Shown: in pieces, positions 22,455 to 33,957 of the stretch | How positions within the stretch are numbered: position 1 is the first letter of the stretch | Layout of the letters: the number at the start of each line of letters is the position of its first letter | Source of the DNA: Yersinia vastinensis | GTDB taxonomy: Bacteria; Pseudomonadota; Gammaproteobacteria; Enterobacterales; Enterobacteriaceae | Assembly (NCBI RefSeq): GCF_902726565.1 | Contig: NZ_CACVAF010000017.1 | Location: 1 to 62,462 of the forward strand | Reading direction: 5' to 3' | Length of the DNA: 62,462 bases | Position numbers and translations under genes: made by a program | The notes under the pieces: model-generated | The model's database searches: none | Told to the model about the DNA's origin: nothing | What the model saw: the letters and a program-made list of their open reading frames with translations, nothing else

Positions 22455-23219
22455 ATGAACTACCGCCTGATGGGGCTAGCTTTTGCAACCGTACTGTTAG
22501 TGGGGTGCGCCAGTAGCTCATCGGATCACATGGAGCAGGGCCGCTCAGATCCACTAGAAGGTTTTAACCGGGCAATGTTCAATTTTAACTATGAGGTTCT
22601 AGATCCTTATATCGTACGCCCGGTTGCGGTTGTTTGGCGTGATTATGTGCCACAACCGGCACGTAATGGGACGAGCAACTTCTTAAGTAACCTTGAAGAG
22701 CCAGCCAGCATGGTCAACAGCTTCCTGGTCGGCGACCCGTACAACGCCATGAAGCACTTTAACCGCTTCTTCCTGAACACTATTTTGGGGATGGGCGGCT
22801 TAATTGATGTGGCGAGTATGGCGAATCCGAAACTGGCGAAGCAAGTTCCTCAGCGTTTTGGTTCTACATTAGGTCATTATAATGTGGGTTACGGGCCATA
22901 TGTGGTTCTGCCAGCGTATGGTAGCTTCACGATCCGTGAAGATGGCGGTAATGCCGCTGATTACGTCTACCCAGTGTTGAGTTATCTGACGTTCTGGATG
23001 TCGGCAGGTAAGTGGATGCTTGAGGGCGTTGAAACCCGTGCCCAACTGTTGGATTCTGATGGTTTACTGCGTAACTCTTCTGATCCGTATCTGATGGTGC
23101 GTGAGGCTTACTTCCAGCGCTATGATTTCTTGGCAAGTGGTGGGCAGCTAAAACCAGAAGTGAATTCGAATGCACAAGCTATTCAGGATGATCTGGAAAG
23201 TATCGATTCAGCCAACTGA
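22455..23219 (+). CDS. mlaA: Outer-membrane lipoprotein MlaA (VacJ)
   Basis: This 254-residue lipoprotein of the Mla system removes misplaced phospholipids from the outer leaflet. The lipobox is LLVGC with the acylated Cys near residue 18. Blocks DPLEGFNRAMFNFNYEVLD and RPVAVVWRDYVPQPARNG match E. coli MlaA. The second ATG (22455) is preferred because GGAG lies upstream at normal spacing and it gives the usual signal peptide. A terminator follows. Confidence 0.95.
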   Translation: MNYRLMGLAFATVLLVGCASSSSDHMEQGRSDPLEGFNRAMFNFNYEVLDPYIVRPVAVVWRDYVPQPARNGTSNFLSNLEEPASMVNSFLVGDPYNAMKHFNRFFLNTILGMGGLIDVASMANPKLAKQVPQRFGSTLGHYNVGYGPYVVLPAYGSFTIREDGGNAADYVYPVLSYLTFWMSAGKWMLEGVETRAQLLDSDGLLRNSSDPYLMVREAYFQRYDFLASGGQLKPEVNSNAQAIQDDLESIDSAN

Positions 23220-23242
23220 TTATTGATACCCAATGAACAAAT

Positions 23243-23268
23243 AAAAAAGCGCCGAAAGGCGCTTTTTT
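23243..23268. terminator. Bidirectional terminator between mlaA and fadL
   Basis: The stem GCGCC / GGCGC with a GAAA tetraloop is flanked by six A on the left and six T on the right, so it serves both convergent genes. Confidence 0.9.
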
Positions 23269-23296
23269 GTGGGCAAATGTATTGCCAAGCAGGCTA

Positions 23297-24568
23297 TTAG
23301 AAAGCGTAGTTGAAGTTCACGCCGTACAGCAATGCCGTCCCTTTAGAGTCAAATTCATAGGTCGTGCCGCCCAATGCTGCTGGTGTTTTTTCCGTAATAT
23401 GAACGTTCTGGCCATGCATATAGGAAATCCCTACGTCAACAGAGGCATCTTTGTTGAAGGCGTAAGTTGTACCGGCACTGATCCAGAAACGGTCTTGGTC
23501 TGGGATAGAGATGGTACGGTTATTGGCTGGAACTGGGCTATCATCGAAGGCGATACCGGTACGGAATGTCCAGTTGTCATCATAATAATAGGTGGTACCC
23601 AGTGCGATACGATAAGCATCGTGCCAGCTTTCATCTTTCTGGAACAAGACGTTACCATTAGACCCTGTTGCTTTCAGCTCTTTAAACTGACTCCAACTGG
23701 TGTAGGCCATGCTGTAGTGAATTGCCCACTGTGGTGCTACACGATTATAGCCTGACACTTCCCATACTTCGGGCAGGTTCAGAGTCAATGCACCCGGAAT
23801 TACAGCACCACCAGTGCCACCAAATGCAGGTGGTAACTGATTACTGAAATCACCATCAAAATCAATTTTCACTTTTGAACGGTAGGTGAAGCTGTAACGG
23901 TTTTCTTTATCGATTTCATACAGAACACCCGCATTCCAGCCATAACCCCACTTAGTCCCTTCCATTCGAGTGACTTCGGTGCTGTTTGGTAGGCCTAAGC
24001 GAGCACCTGCTTCACCAATATGACGCACGATCTTCGCATCAGCATAAACGGCGTTAAAGCCTAAGCCAAAACTGAAGTTTTCATTTAAACGATATGCTGC
24101 ACTCAGGTTCAGGTTAGCGGTTTTCAGATCAGTCTGACCACCGAGAGCCCCTGCAACATAATCATCATTAAATTCCGTCGCCAAACCGTAGTTCGAAGTA
24201 CCAGAGGCACCAATTGCCCACTGTTCATTCAGCGGCATAATAAAGTGGATATTTGGGATCCACTCTGATGGCGCGATATTATTGGCACTGGTGCTTCTAC
24301 CGCTTGGTGATGTTCCGCTGATATCGACGTTTGGATCAACATAAACGAAGCCACCAGAGAAGGAAGGGCGATCAAACATAGTCATCGCGGCGGGGTTGCG
24401 GCTCCCCACTGAAGCATTGTCAGCAACAGCGCCTTCACCAGAGAAAGAGCGGCCCAATGCAGCGGCTGAATATTCATTCAGCTGAAAACCGGCCGCAGAC
24501 ACGTTCGAAGAAATTAATGCTACTGCAGCTGCCAGAGCTGATCGGGTAAACAGGTTTTTCTGGTTCAT
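23297..24568 (-). CDS. fadL: Long-chain fatty acid outer-membrane transporter FadL
   Basis: The 423-residue outer-membrane barrel has a signal peptide (about residues 1-25) and the mature N-terminus [19 protein letters not shown], the hatch-domain signature. It imports long-chain fatty acids. The ATG at 24568 is preferred over an upstream in-frame TTG because GAGG lies 8 bp before it and the sequence aligns with the E. coli start. FadR-type operators lie upstream. Confidence 0.95.
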   Translation of the reverse strand: MNQKNLFTRSALAAAVALISSNVSAAGFQLNEYSAAALGRSFSGEGAVADNASVGSRNPAAMTMFDRPSFSGGFVYVDPNVDISGTSPSGRSTSANNIAPSEWIPNIHFIMPLNEQWAIGASGTSNYGLATEFNDDYVAGALGGQTDLKTANLNLSAAYRLNENFSFGLGFNAVYADAKIVRHIGEAGARLGLPNSTEVTRMEGTKWGYGWNAGVLYEIDKENRYSFTYRSKVKIDFDGDFSNQLPPAFGGTGGAVIPGALTLNLPEVWEVSGYNRVAPQWAIHYSMAYTSWSQFKELKATGSNGNVLFQKDESWHDAYRIALGTTYYYDDNWTFRTGIAFDDSPVPANNRTISIPDQDRFWISAGTTYAFNKDASVDVGISYMHGQNVHITEKTPAALGGTTYEFDSKGTALLYGVNFNYAF

Positions 24569-24670
24569 GACCAAAACCTCATTGTTTTAATTAATGTTAC
24601 ATACCGTAACAAGAGAATGCGGGATTGTAGGGTCCGTTATCACTCAGACAAAGCAGACCAGTGGCTGAAG

Positions 24671-24687
24671 TATAGGTCCGACCTGTA
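24671..24687. promoter_or_regulatory. FadR operator upstream of fadL
   Basis: The core GGTCCGACCTGT fits the FadR consensus, in which inverted GGTC and GACC halves are separated by one base. A weaker half site (ACTGGTCTG on the reverse strand) is at about 24655-24663. E. coli fadL also has two FadR sites. Confidence 0.75.
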
Positions 24688-24988
24688 TCAATGTTGCAAG
24701 TATGTTTTGACATTTGGTCGTTTTTGATTGCAAAAAATAGACGTAGTTAACAAAAAACTCACAATTTAATAGCAATTAATACATTATTGATGAGTGAACA
24801 AACAATTTGACTGTGATTTCCATCACTTAATAGGCCTTTAAACAGTAAGTCCTAGTTCCAAGTGACCGAGGAGAGTAAAATAGGGGATAGAGAAATATTT
24901 TTTGCACCATGTTTTATTTTTGTGCCATTTGCACTATCTAATAGGCAATTTGCACCTATTTTGAAATATCCGTTGAGGAGAATTGAAG

Positions 24989-25285
24989 ATGTCAGATGCA
25001 ATTAATCGCTGTAGTGCCGAAGAAACTGCGGCATGCTGCTGCGTAGATGTGGGTACTGTGATGGACAATACCGACTGCACCGCATCCTATAGCTGTGTAT
25101 TCGATAACCGTGCTGAAGCTGAAGCTATGCTGAAACTGCTGACTGAAAAAGCACGTGCTGTTGAGTCCGAACCTTGCCTGATTGAACATAAGCTGGAAGA
25201 GACTGAAGGTGGTGTGCGCCTGACTATCGATTTCACCTTTGCCTGCCAGGCAGAAACTATGATCTTCCAGTTGGGCCTGCGTTAA
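24989..25285 (+). CDS. yfcZ: YfcZ (DUF406 family)
   Basis: The 98-residue protein is close to E. coli YfcZ, with a cysteine-rich N-terminus (EETAACCCVDVGTVMDN) and the ending DFTFACQAETMIFQLGLR. Its function is unknown. The ATG at 24989 has GAGGAG 8 bp upstream. It lies between fadL and fadIJ as in E. coli. Three TTTGCAC repeats lie in its promoter region. Confidence 0.9.
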   Translation: MSDAINRCSAEETAACCCVDVGTVMDNTDCTASYSCVFDNRAEAEAMLKLLTEKARAVESEPCLIEHKLEETEGGVRLTIDFTFACQAETMIFQLGLR

Positions 25286-25468
25286 TTTAGACCCTGCCGC
25301 CGTGAGGTTATCGAACGCGGAGCTTTTTGCTTCGCGTTATCCTCAAAGGGCCGTTTTGCAATCTTTGTCTTTCCTCCCTTCTTATTTTTATTCCTAAAAG
25401 TTGCTCCTGCTCTCACTTTCCTGCTCTATAGGTTTACCAAATGTAAATATTTGGTTAACAATAATTAG

Positions 25469-25485
25469 ATCAGGTCTGACCTGTT
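25469..25485. promoter_or_regulatory. FadR operator upstream of fadIJ
   Basis: ATCAGGTCTGACCTGTT matches the 17-bp FadR consensus at nearly all positions. It is 47 bp before the fadI start, where bound FadR would block transcription until acyl-CoA binds. Confidence 0.85.
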
Positions 25486-25531
25486 AATTTGTTATGCTTT
25501 AATTAAAGCCACTTTTTTATCAGGAGCGTTT

Positions 25532-26842
25532 ATGAGTAAGCCATTACCGCTAGTGACGCGTCAGGGCGACCGTATCGCCATTGTCAGCGGTCTGCGAACC
25601 CCTTTCGCCAAGCAAGCCACTGCTTATCATGGCGTACCAGCCGTAGATTTGGGCAAAATTGTGGTCAGCGAATTATTAGCCAGAAGTGGTGTAGCTCCTG
25701 AATTAATTGATCAACTGGTGTTTGGTCAGGTCGTACAAATGCCGGAAGCGCCCAATATCGCCCGTGAAATCGTACTGGGGACGGGCATGAGTGTGCATAC
25801 CGATGCTTACAGTGTCTCACGTGCATGTGCGACCAGTTTTCAAGCCGTAGCTAATGTGGCTGAAAGTATTATTGCCGGTTCGGTGACTGTGGCTATTGCC
25901 GGTGGCGCAGATTCCTCTTCCGTTTTACCTATTGGTGTCAGTAAAGCACTGGCGCGAACCTTGGTTGATGTGAATAAAGCACGAACGCTATCTCAGCGGC
26001 TGAAATTATTCAGCCGATTAAAATTTCGCGATTTACTGCCTGTCGCCCCAGCGGTGGCTGAATACTCAACCGGCTTGCGCATGGGCGATACTGCGGAGCA
26101 AATGGCAAAAACCTATGGTATCAGCCGCGAAGATCAGGATGCTTTAGCATTACGATCTCACCAAATGGCGGCACAAGCTTGGCAGCAGGGGCTGCTGCAA
26201 GATGAGGTCATGACGGCTTATATTCCGCCTTATCGTGATGCTATCGCTGAAGATAATAATATCCGTAAAGATTCCACGATGGCGCAATATGCCAAATTGC
26301 GTCCGGCGTTTGATCGCAAACATGGCAGTGTGACGGCGGCGAACAGCACACCACTCACGGATGGCGCGGCAGCCGTGATGATGATGAGTGAGTCAAAAGC
26401 CAAAGCGTTGGGTCTACAGCCTTTAGGTTATCTGCGCAGCTTTGCATTTTCCGCTATTGATGTATGGCAAGACATGTTGCTAGGCCCATCTTACGCAACG
26501 CCATTGGCGCTGGATCGCGCCGGTATCACATTGGCTGATTTGACTCTCATCGACATGCATGAGGCTTTTGCAGCACAGACACTGGCTAATTTGAAAATGT
26601 TTGCCAGTGACAGCTTTGCCCGAGAGAAACTGGGGCGTAGCCAGGCTATCGGTGAAGTCGACATGAGTAAATTCAACGTATTAGGTGGCTCTATTGCTTA
26701 TGGACACCCCTTTGCCGCCACGGGCGCGCGTATGATAACCCAAACACTTAATGAGCTGCGTCGCCGTGGCGGTGGATTAGGGTTAACCACCGCATGTGCT
26801 GCGGGAGGTTTAGGTGCCGCGATGATTTTGGAGGTGGAATGA
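25532..26842 (+). CDS. fadI: 3-ketoacyl-CoA thiolase FadI
   Basis: A 436-residue thiolase of the second (anaerobic) beta-oxidation complex. The nucleophilic cysteine is in VSRACATSF, and the C-terminal catalytic blocks [10 protein letters not shown] and [11 protein letters not shown] are present. It cleaves 3-ketoacyl-CoA to acetyl-CoA and a shortened acyl-CoA, acting with FadJ. CAGGAGCG precedes the ATG. Its stop overlaps the fadJ start. Confidence 0.96.
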   Translation: MSKPLPLVTRQGDRIAIVSGLRTPFAKQATAYHGVPAVDLGKIVVSELLARSGVAPELIDQLVFGQVVQMPEAPNIAREIVLGTGMSVHTDAYSVSRACATSFQAVANVAESIIAGSVTVAIAGGADSSSVLPIGVSKALARTLVDVNKARTLSQRLKLFSRLKFRDLLPVAPAVAEYSTGLRMGDTAEQMAKTYGISREDQDALALRSHQMAAQAWQQGLLQDEVMTAYIPPYRDAIAEDNNIRKDSTMAQYAKLRPAFDRKHGSVTAANSTPLTDGAAAVMMMSESKAKALGLQPLGYLRSFAFSAIDVWQDMLLGPSYATPLALDRAGITLADLTLIDMHEAFAAQTLANLKMFASDSFAREKLGRSQAIGEVDMSKFNVLGGSIAYGHPFAATGARMITQTLNELRRRGGGLGLTTACAAGGLGAAMILEVE

Positions 26843-29085
26843 TGAATCAGGAACCAGTCATTAATAGCGGTGATGAAATCGCGCTGGTGGATAATGCGGC
26901 TTCAGTTCATTCAGCATTTACCCTCCATGTGCGCCCCGACAATATTGGTGTTATCACCATCAATGTTGTAGACGATAAAGTGAATACCTTAAAGGCTGAA
27001 TTTGCAGAACAAATTACTGAAATACTGCAACAAGCACAGGCTTTGACCCAATTACAGGGGCTGGTGATGATTTCCGGTAAACCGGATTCATTTATTGCCG
27101 GAGCTGATATCACCATGATTGCCGCGTGCCGAACCGCACAAGATGCACGTGTTCTGGCACAAAAAGGACAATCCATTTTGGCGCAAATCGCCGCATTCCC
27201 AGTACCGGTAGTCGCCGCAATTCACGGTGCTTGTCTGGGCGGAGGACTGGAATTGGCGCTGGCATGTCATGCACGTATTTGTTCGCAAGATGATAAGACA
27301 GTGCTGGGTTTACCCGAGGTGCAATTGGGCTTGTTGCCAGGGTCCGGCGGCACACAGCGCTTACCACGCTTGGTGGGGGTTAGTAAGGCGCTGGATATGA
27401 TATTGACAGGCCGGCAAGTGCGGGCACGTCAGGCGCTGAAAATGGGGTTGGTGGACGATGTTGTACCGCAGGATATTTTGCTGGATGTGGCTATCAAGCG
27501 AGCAAAAGCCGGTTGGCTTGATAGGCCAGCACTGCCATGGCAAGAGCGCTTGCTCAGTGGCCCATTAGGCAAAGCGCTGTTGTTTAGTCTTGTGCGCAAA
27601 AAAACCTTAGCGAAAACCAAAGGCCATTATCCTGCGGCTGAACGTATTATTGATGTCGTGCGTAAAGGGCTGGATCAGGGCGGTCCTGCCGGTTATGAAG
27701 CCGAAGCCAGAGCTTTCGGCGAACTGGCGATGACTCCTCAATCAGCCGCTCTGCGCAGCTTGTTTTTTGCCACTACGTCGTTGAAAAAAGAGACTGGCGG
27801 TGAAGCTCGACCACGTACTATTCACCGTGTAGGCGTGCTGGGCGGCGGTCTCATGGGCGGCGGTATTGCCAATGTGACAGCGACCCGAGCGAGGTTGCCC
27901 GTTCGTATCAAGGATATCAATCCACAGGGGATTAATCTGGCGCTGAAATATACTTGGGATACGTTAAGTCAACGGGTGCGCAATAAACGTATGCGTCCAG
28001 CTGAACGGCAACAGCAGATGATGCTGATTTCAGGTAGTACGGATTATCGTGGTTTTGCCAACATTGATATTGTTGTTGAAGCTGTGTTTGAAGATTTATC
28101 ACTGAAACAACAAATGGTTGCGGATATCGAGAGCGTTGGTAACGCGCAAACTATTTTTGCCTCTAATACCTCCTCATTACCCATAAGCCAGATTGCAGCA
28201 CAAGCACGACGGCCAGAGAATGTTATCGGACTACATTATTTCAGTCCGGTGGATAAAATGCCGCTAGTTGAAGTGATTCCTCATAGCAAAACCAGTGAGG
28301 AAACTATCGCCACGACTGTTGCTCTTGCGCGAAAACAAGGGAAAACGGCAATCGTGGTTGCTGATTGTGCTGGGTTCTATGTAAACCGCATTCTTGCACC
28401 TTATATTAATGAGGCTGCTCGCTGTTTGCTGGATGGCGAACCTGTCGACTCAATTGATAAAGCGCTGGTGGATTTTGGCTTCCCTGTAGGGCCGATTACT
28501 TTACTGGATGAAGTGGGCATTGATGTCGGCACCAAGATCATGCCAATTTTAGTCGAGCAATTAGGGCCACGTTTCGCGGCTCCCCCTTCATTTGATGTCA
28601 TTTTGAAGGATGGGCGCAAAGGGCGTAAAAATGGCCGGGGCTTCTATCTCTATCCGGCTAAAAGTTCGGGTTTTAAGTGGAAAAAAAATCCGGGTAAGGA
28701 AGTGGATACCAGCGTGTATACGCTGCTGGGTGTCACGGCCAAAGCACATATTGGGTCTGCTGTGATAGCGCAGCGTTGCACCATGATGATGTTGAATGAA
28801 GCTGTGCGCTGCCTTGAAGAATCTATTATTCGTCAACCGCGCGATGGTGATATTGGTGCGGTGTTTGGCATTGGCTTCCCACCATTTTTGGGGGGGCCTT
28901 TCCGCTACATGGATAGCCTTGGGGCTGACAAAATGGTGAAGACGCTTAAATTGCTCGCGCAGCAATATGGTGAGCGTTTTGAGCCTTGCCAATTGTTGGT
29001 CACGATGGCTGAACAACAGCAGAGGTTTTACCCGCTGCAGAGCCAAGTGAATGACGAGCAGGCGAAAGAGAGTGTTATTGGCTAG
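26839..29085 (+). CDS. fadJ: Fatty acid oxidation complex alpha subunit FadJ
   Basis: The 748-residue bifunctional enzyme has an enoyl-CoA hydratase domain ([19 protein letters not shown], about residues 110-130) and a 3-hydroxyacyl-CoA dehydrogenase domain with the NAD site [14 protein letters not shown] near residue 330. Two adjacent ATG codons open the gene at the fadI stop; the first is given. The reading frame ends near residue 748, normal for FadJ-type proteins with a longer tail. Confidence 0.95.
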   Translation: MMNQEPVINSGDEIALVDNAASVHSAFTLHVRPDNIGVITINVVDDKVNTLKAEFAEQITEILQQAQALTQLQGLVMISGKPDSFIAGADITMIAACRTAQDARVLAQKGQSILAQIAAFPVPVVAAIHGACLGGGLELALACHARICSQDDKTVLGLPEVQLGLLPGSGGTQRLPRLVGVSKALDMILTGRQVRARQALKMGLVDDVVPQDILLDVAIKRAKAGWLDRPALPWQERLLSGPLGKALLFSLVRKKTLAKTKGHYPAAERIIDVVRKGLDQGGPAGYEAEARAFGELAMTPQSAALRSLFFATTSLKKETGGEARPRTIHRVGVLGGGLMGGGIANVTATRARLPVRIKDINPQGINLALKYTWDTLSQRVRNKRMRPAERQQQMMLISGSTDYRGFANIDIVVEAVFEDLSLKQQMVADIESVGNAQTIFASNTSSLPISQIAAQARRPENVIGLHYFSPVDKMPLVEVIPHSKTSEETIATTVALARKQGKTAIVVADCAGFYVNRILAPYINEAARCLLDGEPVDSIDKALVDFGFPVGPITLLDEVGIDVGTKIMPILVEQLGPRFAAPPSFDVILKDGRKGRKNGRGFYLYPAKSSGFKWKKNPGKEVDTSVYTLLGVTAKAHIGSAVIAQRCTMMMLNEAVRCLEESIIRQPRDGDIGAVFGIGFPPFLGGPFRYMDSLGADKMVKTLKLLAQQYGERFEPCQLLVTMAEQQQRFYPLQSQVNDEQAKESVIG

Positions 29086-29533
29086 CGTGACCAGAACATT
29101 TTAGGATGTTTTTTCACCTATTCACTGTGGGTCAATACTCTATAATTAACAGTGTGAGCAGGATCACCACCTGCAATTCTAAGAGATAAGGTGGCTGTAC
29201 ACAGGGGTCAACCCGCGCTACCTTACAACCAGAATCACGTGAAGTGACTATTCGTGCCAAAATGAATTAATAGCCACTTATTGTGCAGGTAATAGAGTTT
29301 GGATTAAGCTATTGATATGGTTACTCTGTAACCAATCAAGGTTGGCTGTTGATGTTCCTGAGGTAAAAAACAGCCATTTTCTTTACCTTAAGTTTCAGGC
29401 AAAATGCCCGGCCGCCATAGAGAGACGGCGCGTTATCGTTATGAAGTTTCTTTGCTTTCCAGCAAAGGTTTCGGCGGTACAGCACGCGAAGCGTTTCTGT
29501 ATAGCGTTATTTTGTTAACAAAAACGGTGCAAT
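29086..29533. other. Non-coding fadJ-sixA gap with local RNA-like structure
   Basis: About 450 bp hold no plausible gene. Small inverted repeats cluster at 29160-29230: GCAGG/CCTGC, then AAGGTGGC paired imperfectly with GCGCTACCTT around an inner GGG/CCC hairpin. This could be a processed leader, an intergenic repeat or an sRNA, none of which is established. Confidence 0.3.
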
Positions 29534-30025
29534 ATGCAAGTTTTCATTATGCGTCACGGTGACGCGGCCCTTGATGCAGCAAGTGATGCACAACGGCCTC
29601 TAACTCTGTGTGGTCAGGATGAATCACGTCAGATAGCAAGCTGGCTCAACGACCAGTCAGTCGATGTTGATCAGGTTTTGGTCAGCCCTTATCTACGTGC
29701 AGGGCAAACATTGGAAGTGGTTCGTGAAGTGATGGCGCTTCCGCCATCACAAGAAGTGATGCCAGAATTAACGCCCGGTGGGGACGCGGCCTTTGTCTGC
29801 TGTTACTTGCAAGCGCTGGCAAAAGAAGATTGTGCCGCGGTGTTGATTATTTCGCACTTACCCTTGGTGGGGTATCTGGTCGCTGAACTTTGCCCTGGGC
29901 AATGCCCACCGATGTTTGCGACATCGGCCATTGCTTGTGTTGATTTGAATGGCGAGACAGGCAAAGGAACTTTCGATTGGCAGGTTAGCCCAACACAACT
30001 TTTAGCGAAAGCTTGCCACGGCTAG
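29534..30025 (+). CDS. sixA: Phosphohistidine phosphatase SixA
   Basis: The 163-residue histidine-phosphatase superfamily protein has the catalytic RHG motif at residues 7-9 (VFIMRHGDA) and a second histidine in LIISHLPLVGYL. In E. coli it dephosphorylates histidine-phosphorylated PTS and phosphorelay proteins (ArcB HPt, NPr). The position next to fadJ is conserved. Confidence 0.93.
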   Translation: MQVFIMRHGDAALDAASDAQRPLTLCGQDESRQIASWLNDQSVDVDQVLVSPYLRAGQTLEVVREVMALPPSQEVMPELTPGGDAAFVCCYLQALAKEDCAAVLIISHLPLVGYLVAELCPGQCPPMFATSAIACVDLNGETGKGTFDWQVSPTQLLAKACHG

Positions 30026-30146
30026 ATAGAATAATCTCATTCACTGTCAATGGGCGCGGCATAACTGCTGCGCCTATGTTATTTTGTCATCCGCACAATG
30101 AATACCCTATTGGCAATAGTGCACAAATCCCTCTAGCATTGTCTTG

Positions 30147-30677
30147 CTACTGCTCTAACTCAATTAACACCAGCAATGCAGCCGTTCCACCCCACTCTTT
30201 AGGGGCCTGATGGAAAGCTAGTACGTCAGGATGCTGCGCCAACCACAGTGGTGTTTGCTGTTTTAAAACATGTTTGCCATGACCATGCATCACACAGGCG
30301 CAATGCACGTGCTCGCGTTTACAGGCCGCGATCAATGCCCCCAATTCTTGCTTGGCTTGTTTCTGAGTTAATCCGTGTAAATCCAAAAACATATCGGGCG
30401 AATAGTCGCCGCGGCGTAGCTTCTTAACTTCGAAGTGGTCAACACCGGGCCGCACGTACCGTGTCGGGCCTTCGGTATCCAATTGCGGCTGGAATTCATC
30501 AGAAAAATAATAGCTAGCATCGACCTGCTCTTGCAGCAATCGTTCAGGTGCAATTTTTTTGCCGAGTTTAGGTGGCACACGGTGAACAATAGTGTCTTGT
30601 TTCAGCTTTTTCGCTCCGGCAATCGACTCTTTAAATAGCTGTAGTTCATCCGTTGTCAGGTGATATTTATTTTTCAT
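30147..30677 (-). CDS. smrB: Ribosome-rescue endonuclease SmrB
   Basis: The 176-residue protein has a C-terminal Smr domain with [17 protein letters not shown] (catalytic DLHG) and [11 protein letters not shown]. SmrB cuts mRNA between collided ribosomes. The N-terminal helical region [18 protein letters not shown] resembles the E. coli ribosome-binding extension. It is divergent from prmB and convergent with sixA. Confidence 0.93.
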   Translation of the reverse strand: MKNKYHLTTDELQLFKESIAGAKKLKQDTIVHRVPPKLGKKIAPERLLQEQVDASYYFSDEFQPQLDTEGPTRYVRPGVDHFEVKKLRRGDYSPDMFLDLHGLTQKQAKQELGALIAACKREHVHCACVMHGHGKHVLKQQTPLWLAQHPDVLAFHQAPKEWGGTAALLVLIELEQ

Positions 30678-30860
30678 TGTCTATTCATCGTGCTTATTCA
30701 TTTTCCTCAGTTTACCTAATGTCCCGCGGAGATTAACCACTTTAATCTGTCTTTCATTATTTGGTTATCATGCAACTGATGTATTGCTGCTGATTTGTGG
30801 CGGGCTTCATGGCAAACTAGGCAAATAGATAATGATTTTACGTACCCGCTGGAGAATATT

Positions 30861-31793
30861 TTGGACAAAATTTTCGTCGATGAAGCAGTCAATGAGCTGC
30901 ACACCATTCAGGATATGCTGCGCTGGGCTGTCAGTCGTTTTAATGCGGCCAATATTTTTTATGGTCACGGTACTGATAATCCGTGGGACGAAGCGGTGCA
31001 GTTGGTTTTCCCAAGCCTATTCTTGCCGATTGATATTCCAGAGGATATGCGCAATGCGCGTCTGACTTCCAGTGAGCGTCACCGTATTGTTGAGCGCGTT
31101 ATTCGTCGGGTTAACGAGCGTATTCCGGTCGCTTATTTGACTAACAAAGCTTGGTTCTGCGGCATGGAATATTATGTCGATGAACGTGTGCTGGTGCCAC
31201 GCTCGCCAATTGGTGAGTTGATCAATAACCGCTTTGATGGGCTGATTCGTCATCAACCTAAGCATATTCTGGATATGTGTACCGGTAGTGGTTGTATTGC
31301 GATTGCTTGCGCCTATGCCTTCCCTGAAGCGGAAGTGGATGCCGTCGATATCTCCAACGACGTGTTGGCCGTCACTGAACATAATATCCAGCAGCACGGC
31401 ATGGAGCATCAAGTTACGCCAATTCGTTCTGACCTGTTCCGCGATTTACCTCCAATCAAATATGACCTGATTGTCACTAACCCGCCTTATGTCGATGCTG
31501 AAGACATGTCCGACTTACCGCAAGAGTTCCGCTTTGAGCCAGAACTGGGGCTAGCTGCGGGCAGTGATGGCCTGAAGCTGGCGCGCCGAATTCTGGCTTG
31601 TGCGCCTGATTTCTTACAAGATGACGGCGTGCTGATTTGTGAAGTGGGCAACAGCATGGTGCATTTGATGGATGAATATCCTGATGTGCCGTTCACTTGG
31701 CTAGAGTTTGACAACGGTGGTGATGGCGTCTTTATGCTGACTAAACAGCAACTTATTGACTGCTCATCACATTTCAGCATGTATCGTGATTAA
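30861..31793 (+). CDS. prmB: Ribosomal protein uL3 glutamine methyltransferase PrmB
   Basis: The 310-residue SAM-dependent methyltransferase has motif [13 protein letters not shown] and the catalytic NPPY ([11 protein letters not shown]). The start is a TTG at 30861: GGAG lies 6 bp upstream and translation from there gives the E. coli N-terminus ([12 protein letters not shown]) at the same length of 310. Upstream in-frame ATGs would add a tail not found in the family. Confidence 0.93.
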   Translation: MDKIFVDEAVNELHTIQDMLRWAVSRFNAANIFYGHGTDNPWDEAVQLVFPSLFLPIDIPEDMRNARLTSSERHRIVERVIRRVNERIPVAYLTNKAWFCGMEYYVDERVLVPRSPIGELINNRFDGLIRHQPKHILDMCTGSGCIAIACAYAFPEAEVDAVDISNDVLAVTEHNIQQHGMEHQVTPIRSDLFRDLPPIKYDLIVTNPPYVDAEDMSDLPQEFRFEPELGLAAGSDGLKLARRILACAPDFLQDDGVLICEVGNSMVHLMDEYPDVPFTWLEFDNGGDGVFMLTKQQLIDCSSHFSMYRD

Positions 31794-31864
31794 TCATCAC
31801 TTTTAAAACTGCCAGCCGGTTAATACTATGCTGGCAGTGAACTTAATGACTTAGAGGAACCGTG

Positions 31865-32950
31865 ATGGCTGGGAACAGTATTGGGCAGTTTTTCCGCGTC
31901 ACCACTTTTGGTGAATCTCACGGCATTGCCTTGGGATGTATTATCGATGGCGTCCCACCAGGAATTCCCATCACTGAAGCTGACATTCAATTGGATCTTG
32001 ATAGACGCCGCCCTGGGACTTCACGGTATACCACACAACGCCGTGAGCCAGATCAGGTGCGCATTTTGTCAGGCGTATTTGAGGGCGTGACTACCGGTAC
32101 GAGCATCGGGTTGATGATTGAAAATACCGACCAGCGTTCACAAGATTACAGTGCTATTAAAGATGTATTTCGTCCCGGGCATGCTGATTACACTTACGAA
32201 CAGAAATACGGTGTGCGCGATTATCGGGGGGGAGGTCGCTCATCTGCCCGTGAAACGGCGATGCGTGTCGCCGCCGGCGCTATTGCTAAAAAATATCTTG
32301 CGCAGAAATTTGGCGTACAGGTGCGTGGCTATCTGGCACAAATGGGTGATATCAGTTGTGATTTAATTGATTGGGATTTGGTCGAGCAAAATCCATTCTT
32401 CTGCCCGGATGCCAGCAAACTGGAACCACTGGATGCCTTAATGCGCGAGCTGAAAAAGGCCGGTGACTCGATTGGTGCCAAAATCACTGTCGTGGCTGAG
32501 CATGTGCCCGTGGGGCTAGGTGAGCCGGTATTTGACCGTCTAGATGCCGATTTGGCCCATGCATTGATGAGCATCAATGCTGTGAAAGGGGTAGAAATCG
32601 GTGATGGCTTTGCGGTGATAACCAAACGCGGTAGCGAAAATCGCGATGAAATTACGCCACAGGGTTTCCAGAGTAACCATGCGGGCGGCATTCTCGGTGG
32701 GATTAGCAGTGGGCAGCCGATTGTGGCGCATATCGCACTGAAACCGACCTCCAGTATTACGGTACCGGGGCACACGATTAATCGGCAGGGTGATGCGGTT
32801 GAGATGATTACCCGTGGTCGTCATGATCCTTGTGTCGGCATCCGTGCTGTTCCGATCGCTGAAGCGATGATGGCGATTGTGTTAATGGATCACCTGCTGC
32901 GCCAGCGCGCTCAGTGTGGTGATGTAGTTTCAGACGTCCCGCGTTGGTAA
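31865..32950 (+). CDS. aroC: Chorismate synthase AroC
   Basis: A 361-residue FMN-dependent enzyme that makes chorismate from EPSP, the last shikimate step. The signatures [35 protein letters not shown] and GISSGQPI are present. The ATG at 31865 gives the E. coli start (MAGN). GAGGAACCG is the ribosome site. Confidence 0.97.
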   Translation: MAGNSIGQFFRVTTFGESHGIALGCIIDGVPPGIPITEADIQLDLDRRRPGTSRYTTQRREPDQVRILSGVFEGVTTGTSIGLMIENTDQRSQDYSAIKDVFRPGHADYTYEQKYGVRDYRGGGRSSARETAMRVAAGAIAKKYLAQKFGVQVRGYLAQMGDISCDLIDWDLVEQNPFFCPDASKLEPLDALMRELKKAGDSIGAKITVVAEHVPVGLGEPVFDRLDADLAHALMSINAVKGVEIGDGFAVITKRGSENRDEITPQGFQSNHAGGILGGISSGQPIVAHIALKPTSSITVPGHTINRQGDAVEMITRGRHDPCVGIRAVPIAEAMMAIVLMDHLLRQRAQCGDVVSDVPRW

Positions 32951-32955
32951 ACACA

Positions 32956-33801
32956 ATGAAAAAATGGATAACGGGTGTCGTGGCATTAGCCGGTTTAGCG
33001 GCGCTCGCGACCATAAGCCCGGTAATGGCAGCGACGCCGTGGCAACAGATTACACATCCGGTGGCCGGACAACCGCAGTCAATTGGTGGTTTTGCCAATG
33101 GCTGTGTTATTGGTGCCATGCCTTTGCCGCTTGAGTCAGCTGATTATCAGGTGATGCGTCCGGATCAGCGCCGCTATTTTGGCCACCCCGATTTACTGAA
33201 TTTTATTCATCGTCTGGGTGATAAAGCCCAACAAAACCAGCTCGGAACTGTCCTGATTGGCGATATGGCGATGCCTGCTGGTGGGCGTTTTAGTAGTGGG
33301 CATGCCAGCCATCAATCGGGGCTAGATGTGGATATTTGGTTGCAACTGCCACAACAGCGCTGGAGCCAGAAGCAGCTATTGAAACCACAACCCATTGATT
33401 TGGTTGCAGCCGATGGTAAACGAGTCGTTCCTGCATTGTGGCAACCACAAGTTGAAAGCCTGATTAAACTGGCCGCCAAAGATAATGAAGTCACGCGTAT
33501 TTTCGTCAATCCGGCAATTAAAAAACAGCTTTGTCTGGATGCTGGCGCGGATCGTAACTGGCTGCATAAAGTGCGTCCATGGTTTGGTCACCGCGCTCAT
33601 ATGCATGTGCGCTTACGCTGCCCAGCAGATAGCCTTGAATGTCTGGATCAAGATACGCCACCGCCGGGTGATGGTTGTGGTGCCGAGTTAGAAAGCTGGT
33701 TCCAGCCACATCAACCAAGCGCCAAACCGGGTAAAACCTTACCACCACCATTGCCGCCTTCTTGTCAGGCTTTGCTGGATAACCATTTCGCTGCGGAATA
33801 A
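32956..33801 (+). CDS. mepA: Penicillin-insensitive murein endopeptidase MepA
   Basis: A 281-residue periplasmic LAS-family zinc peptidase that cuts D-Ala-meso-DAP cross-links. The signal peptide ends at about residue 24 (PVMA). Zinc ligands are in [14 protein letters not shown] and HRAHMHVRL, with six cysteines for three disulfides. The start at 32956 lies 5 bp after the aroC stop. It is the last chromosomal gene before the prophage. Confidence 0.95.
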   Translation: MKKWITGVVALAGLAALATISPVMAATPWQQITHPVAGQPQSIGGFANGCVIGAMPLPLESADYQVMRPDQRRYFGHPDLLNFIHRLGDKAQQNQLGTVLIGDMAMPAGGRFSSGHASHQSGLDVDIWLQLPQQRWSQKQLLKPQPIDLVAADGKRVVPALWQPQVESLIKLAAKDNEVTRIFVNPAIKKQLCLDAGADRNWLHKVRPWFGHRAHMHVRLRCPADSLECLDQDTPPPGDGCGAELESWFQPHQPSAKPGKTLPPPLPPSCQALLDNHFAAE

Positions 33802-33847
33802 ACTTTGATGTTTAATAGAATCCGTTAACATCGAATAAATCTCTCAA

Positions 33848-33876
33848 GGCCTCGCTATTGCAGGGCTTTGTGTTTA
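33848..33876 (+). terminator. Possible mepA terminator
   Basis: The imperfect hairpin AAGGCCTCGC / GCAGGGCTTT, with two wobble pairs and one mismatch, is followed by a T-containing run. If real, chromosomal DNA reaches at least this point. Confidence 0.45.
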
Positions 33877-33913
33877 TTGGCATCTAACAACATTGATTGA
33901 CAGCGAATAATAA

Positions 33914-33950
33914 ACCGGACAAGCTACCGGACAAATAAACGGTTATCCGG
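33914..33950. repeat. ACCGGACAA direct repeats before the integrase
   Basis: ACCGGACAA occurs at 33914-33922 and 33926-33934, exactly 12 bp apart, and an inverted TCCGGT follows at about 33946-33951. They are candidate arm-type or excisionase sites, or part of an operator over the integrase promoter. Confidence 0.4.
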
Positions 33951-33957
33951 TGGCCCT

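Noticed and set aside
23267..23755. Long open frame on the plus strand opposite fadL
   Set aside because: It lies wholly inside fadL on the opposite strand, has no ribosome site and resembles no protein; fadL is certain.
30795..30860. Upstream start for prmB
   Set aside because: It would add 22 residues not present in PrmB; TTG 30861 with GGAG gives the expected length.
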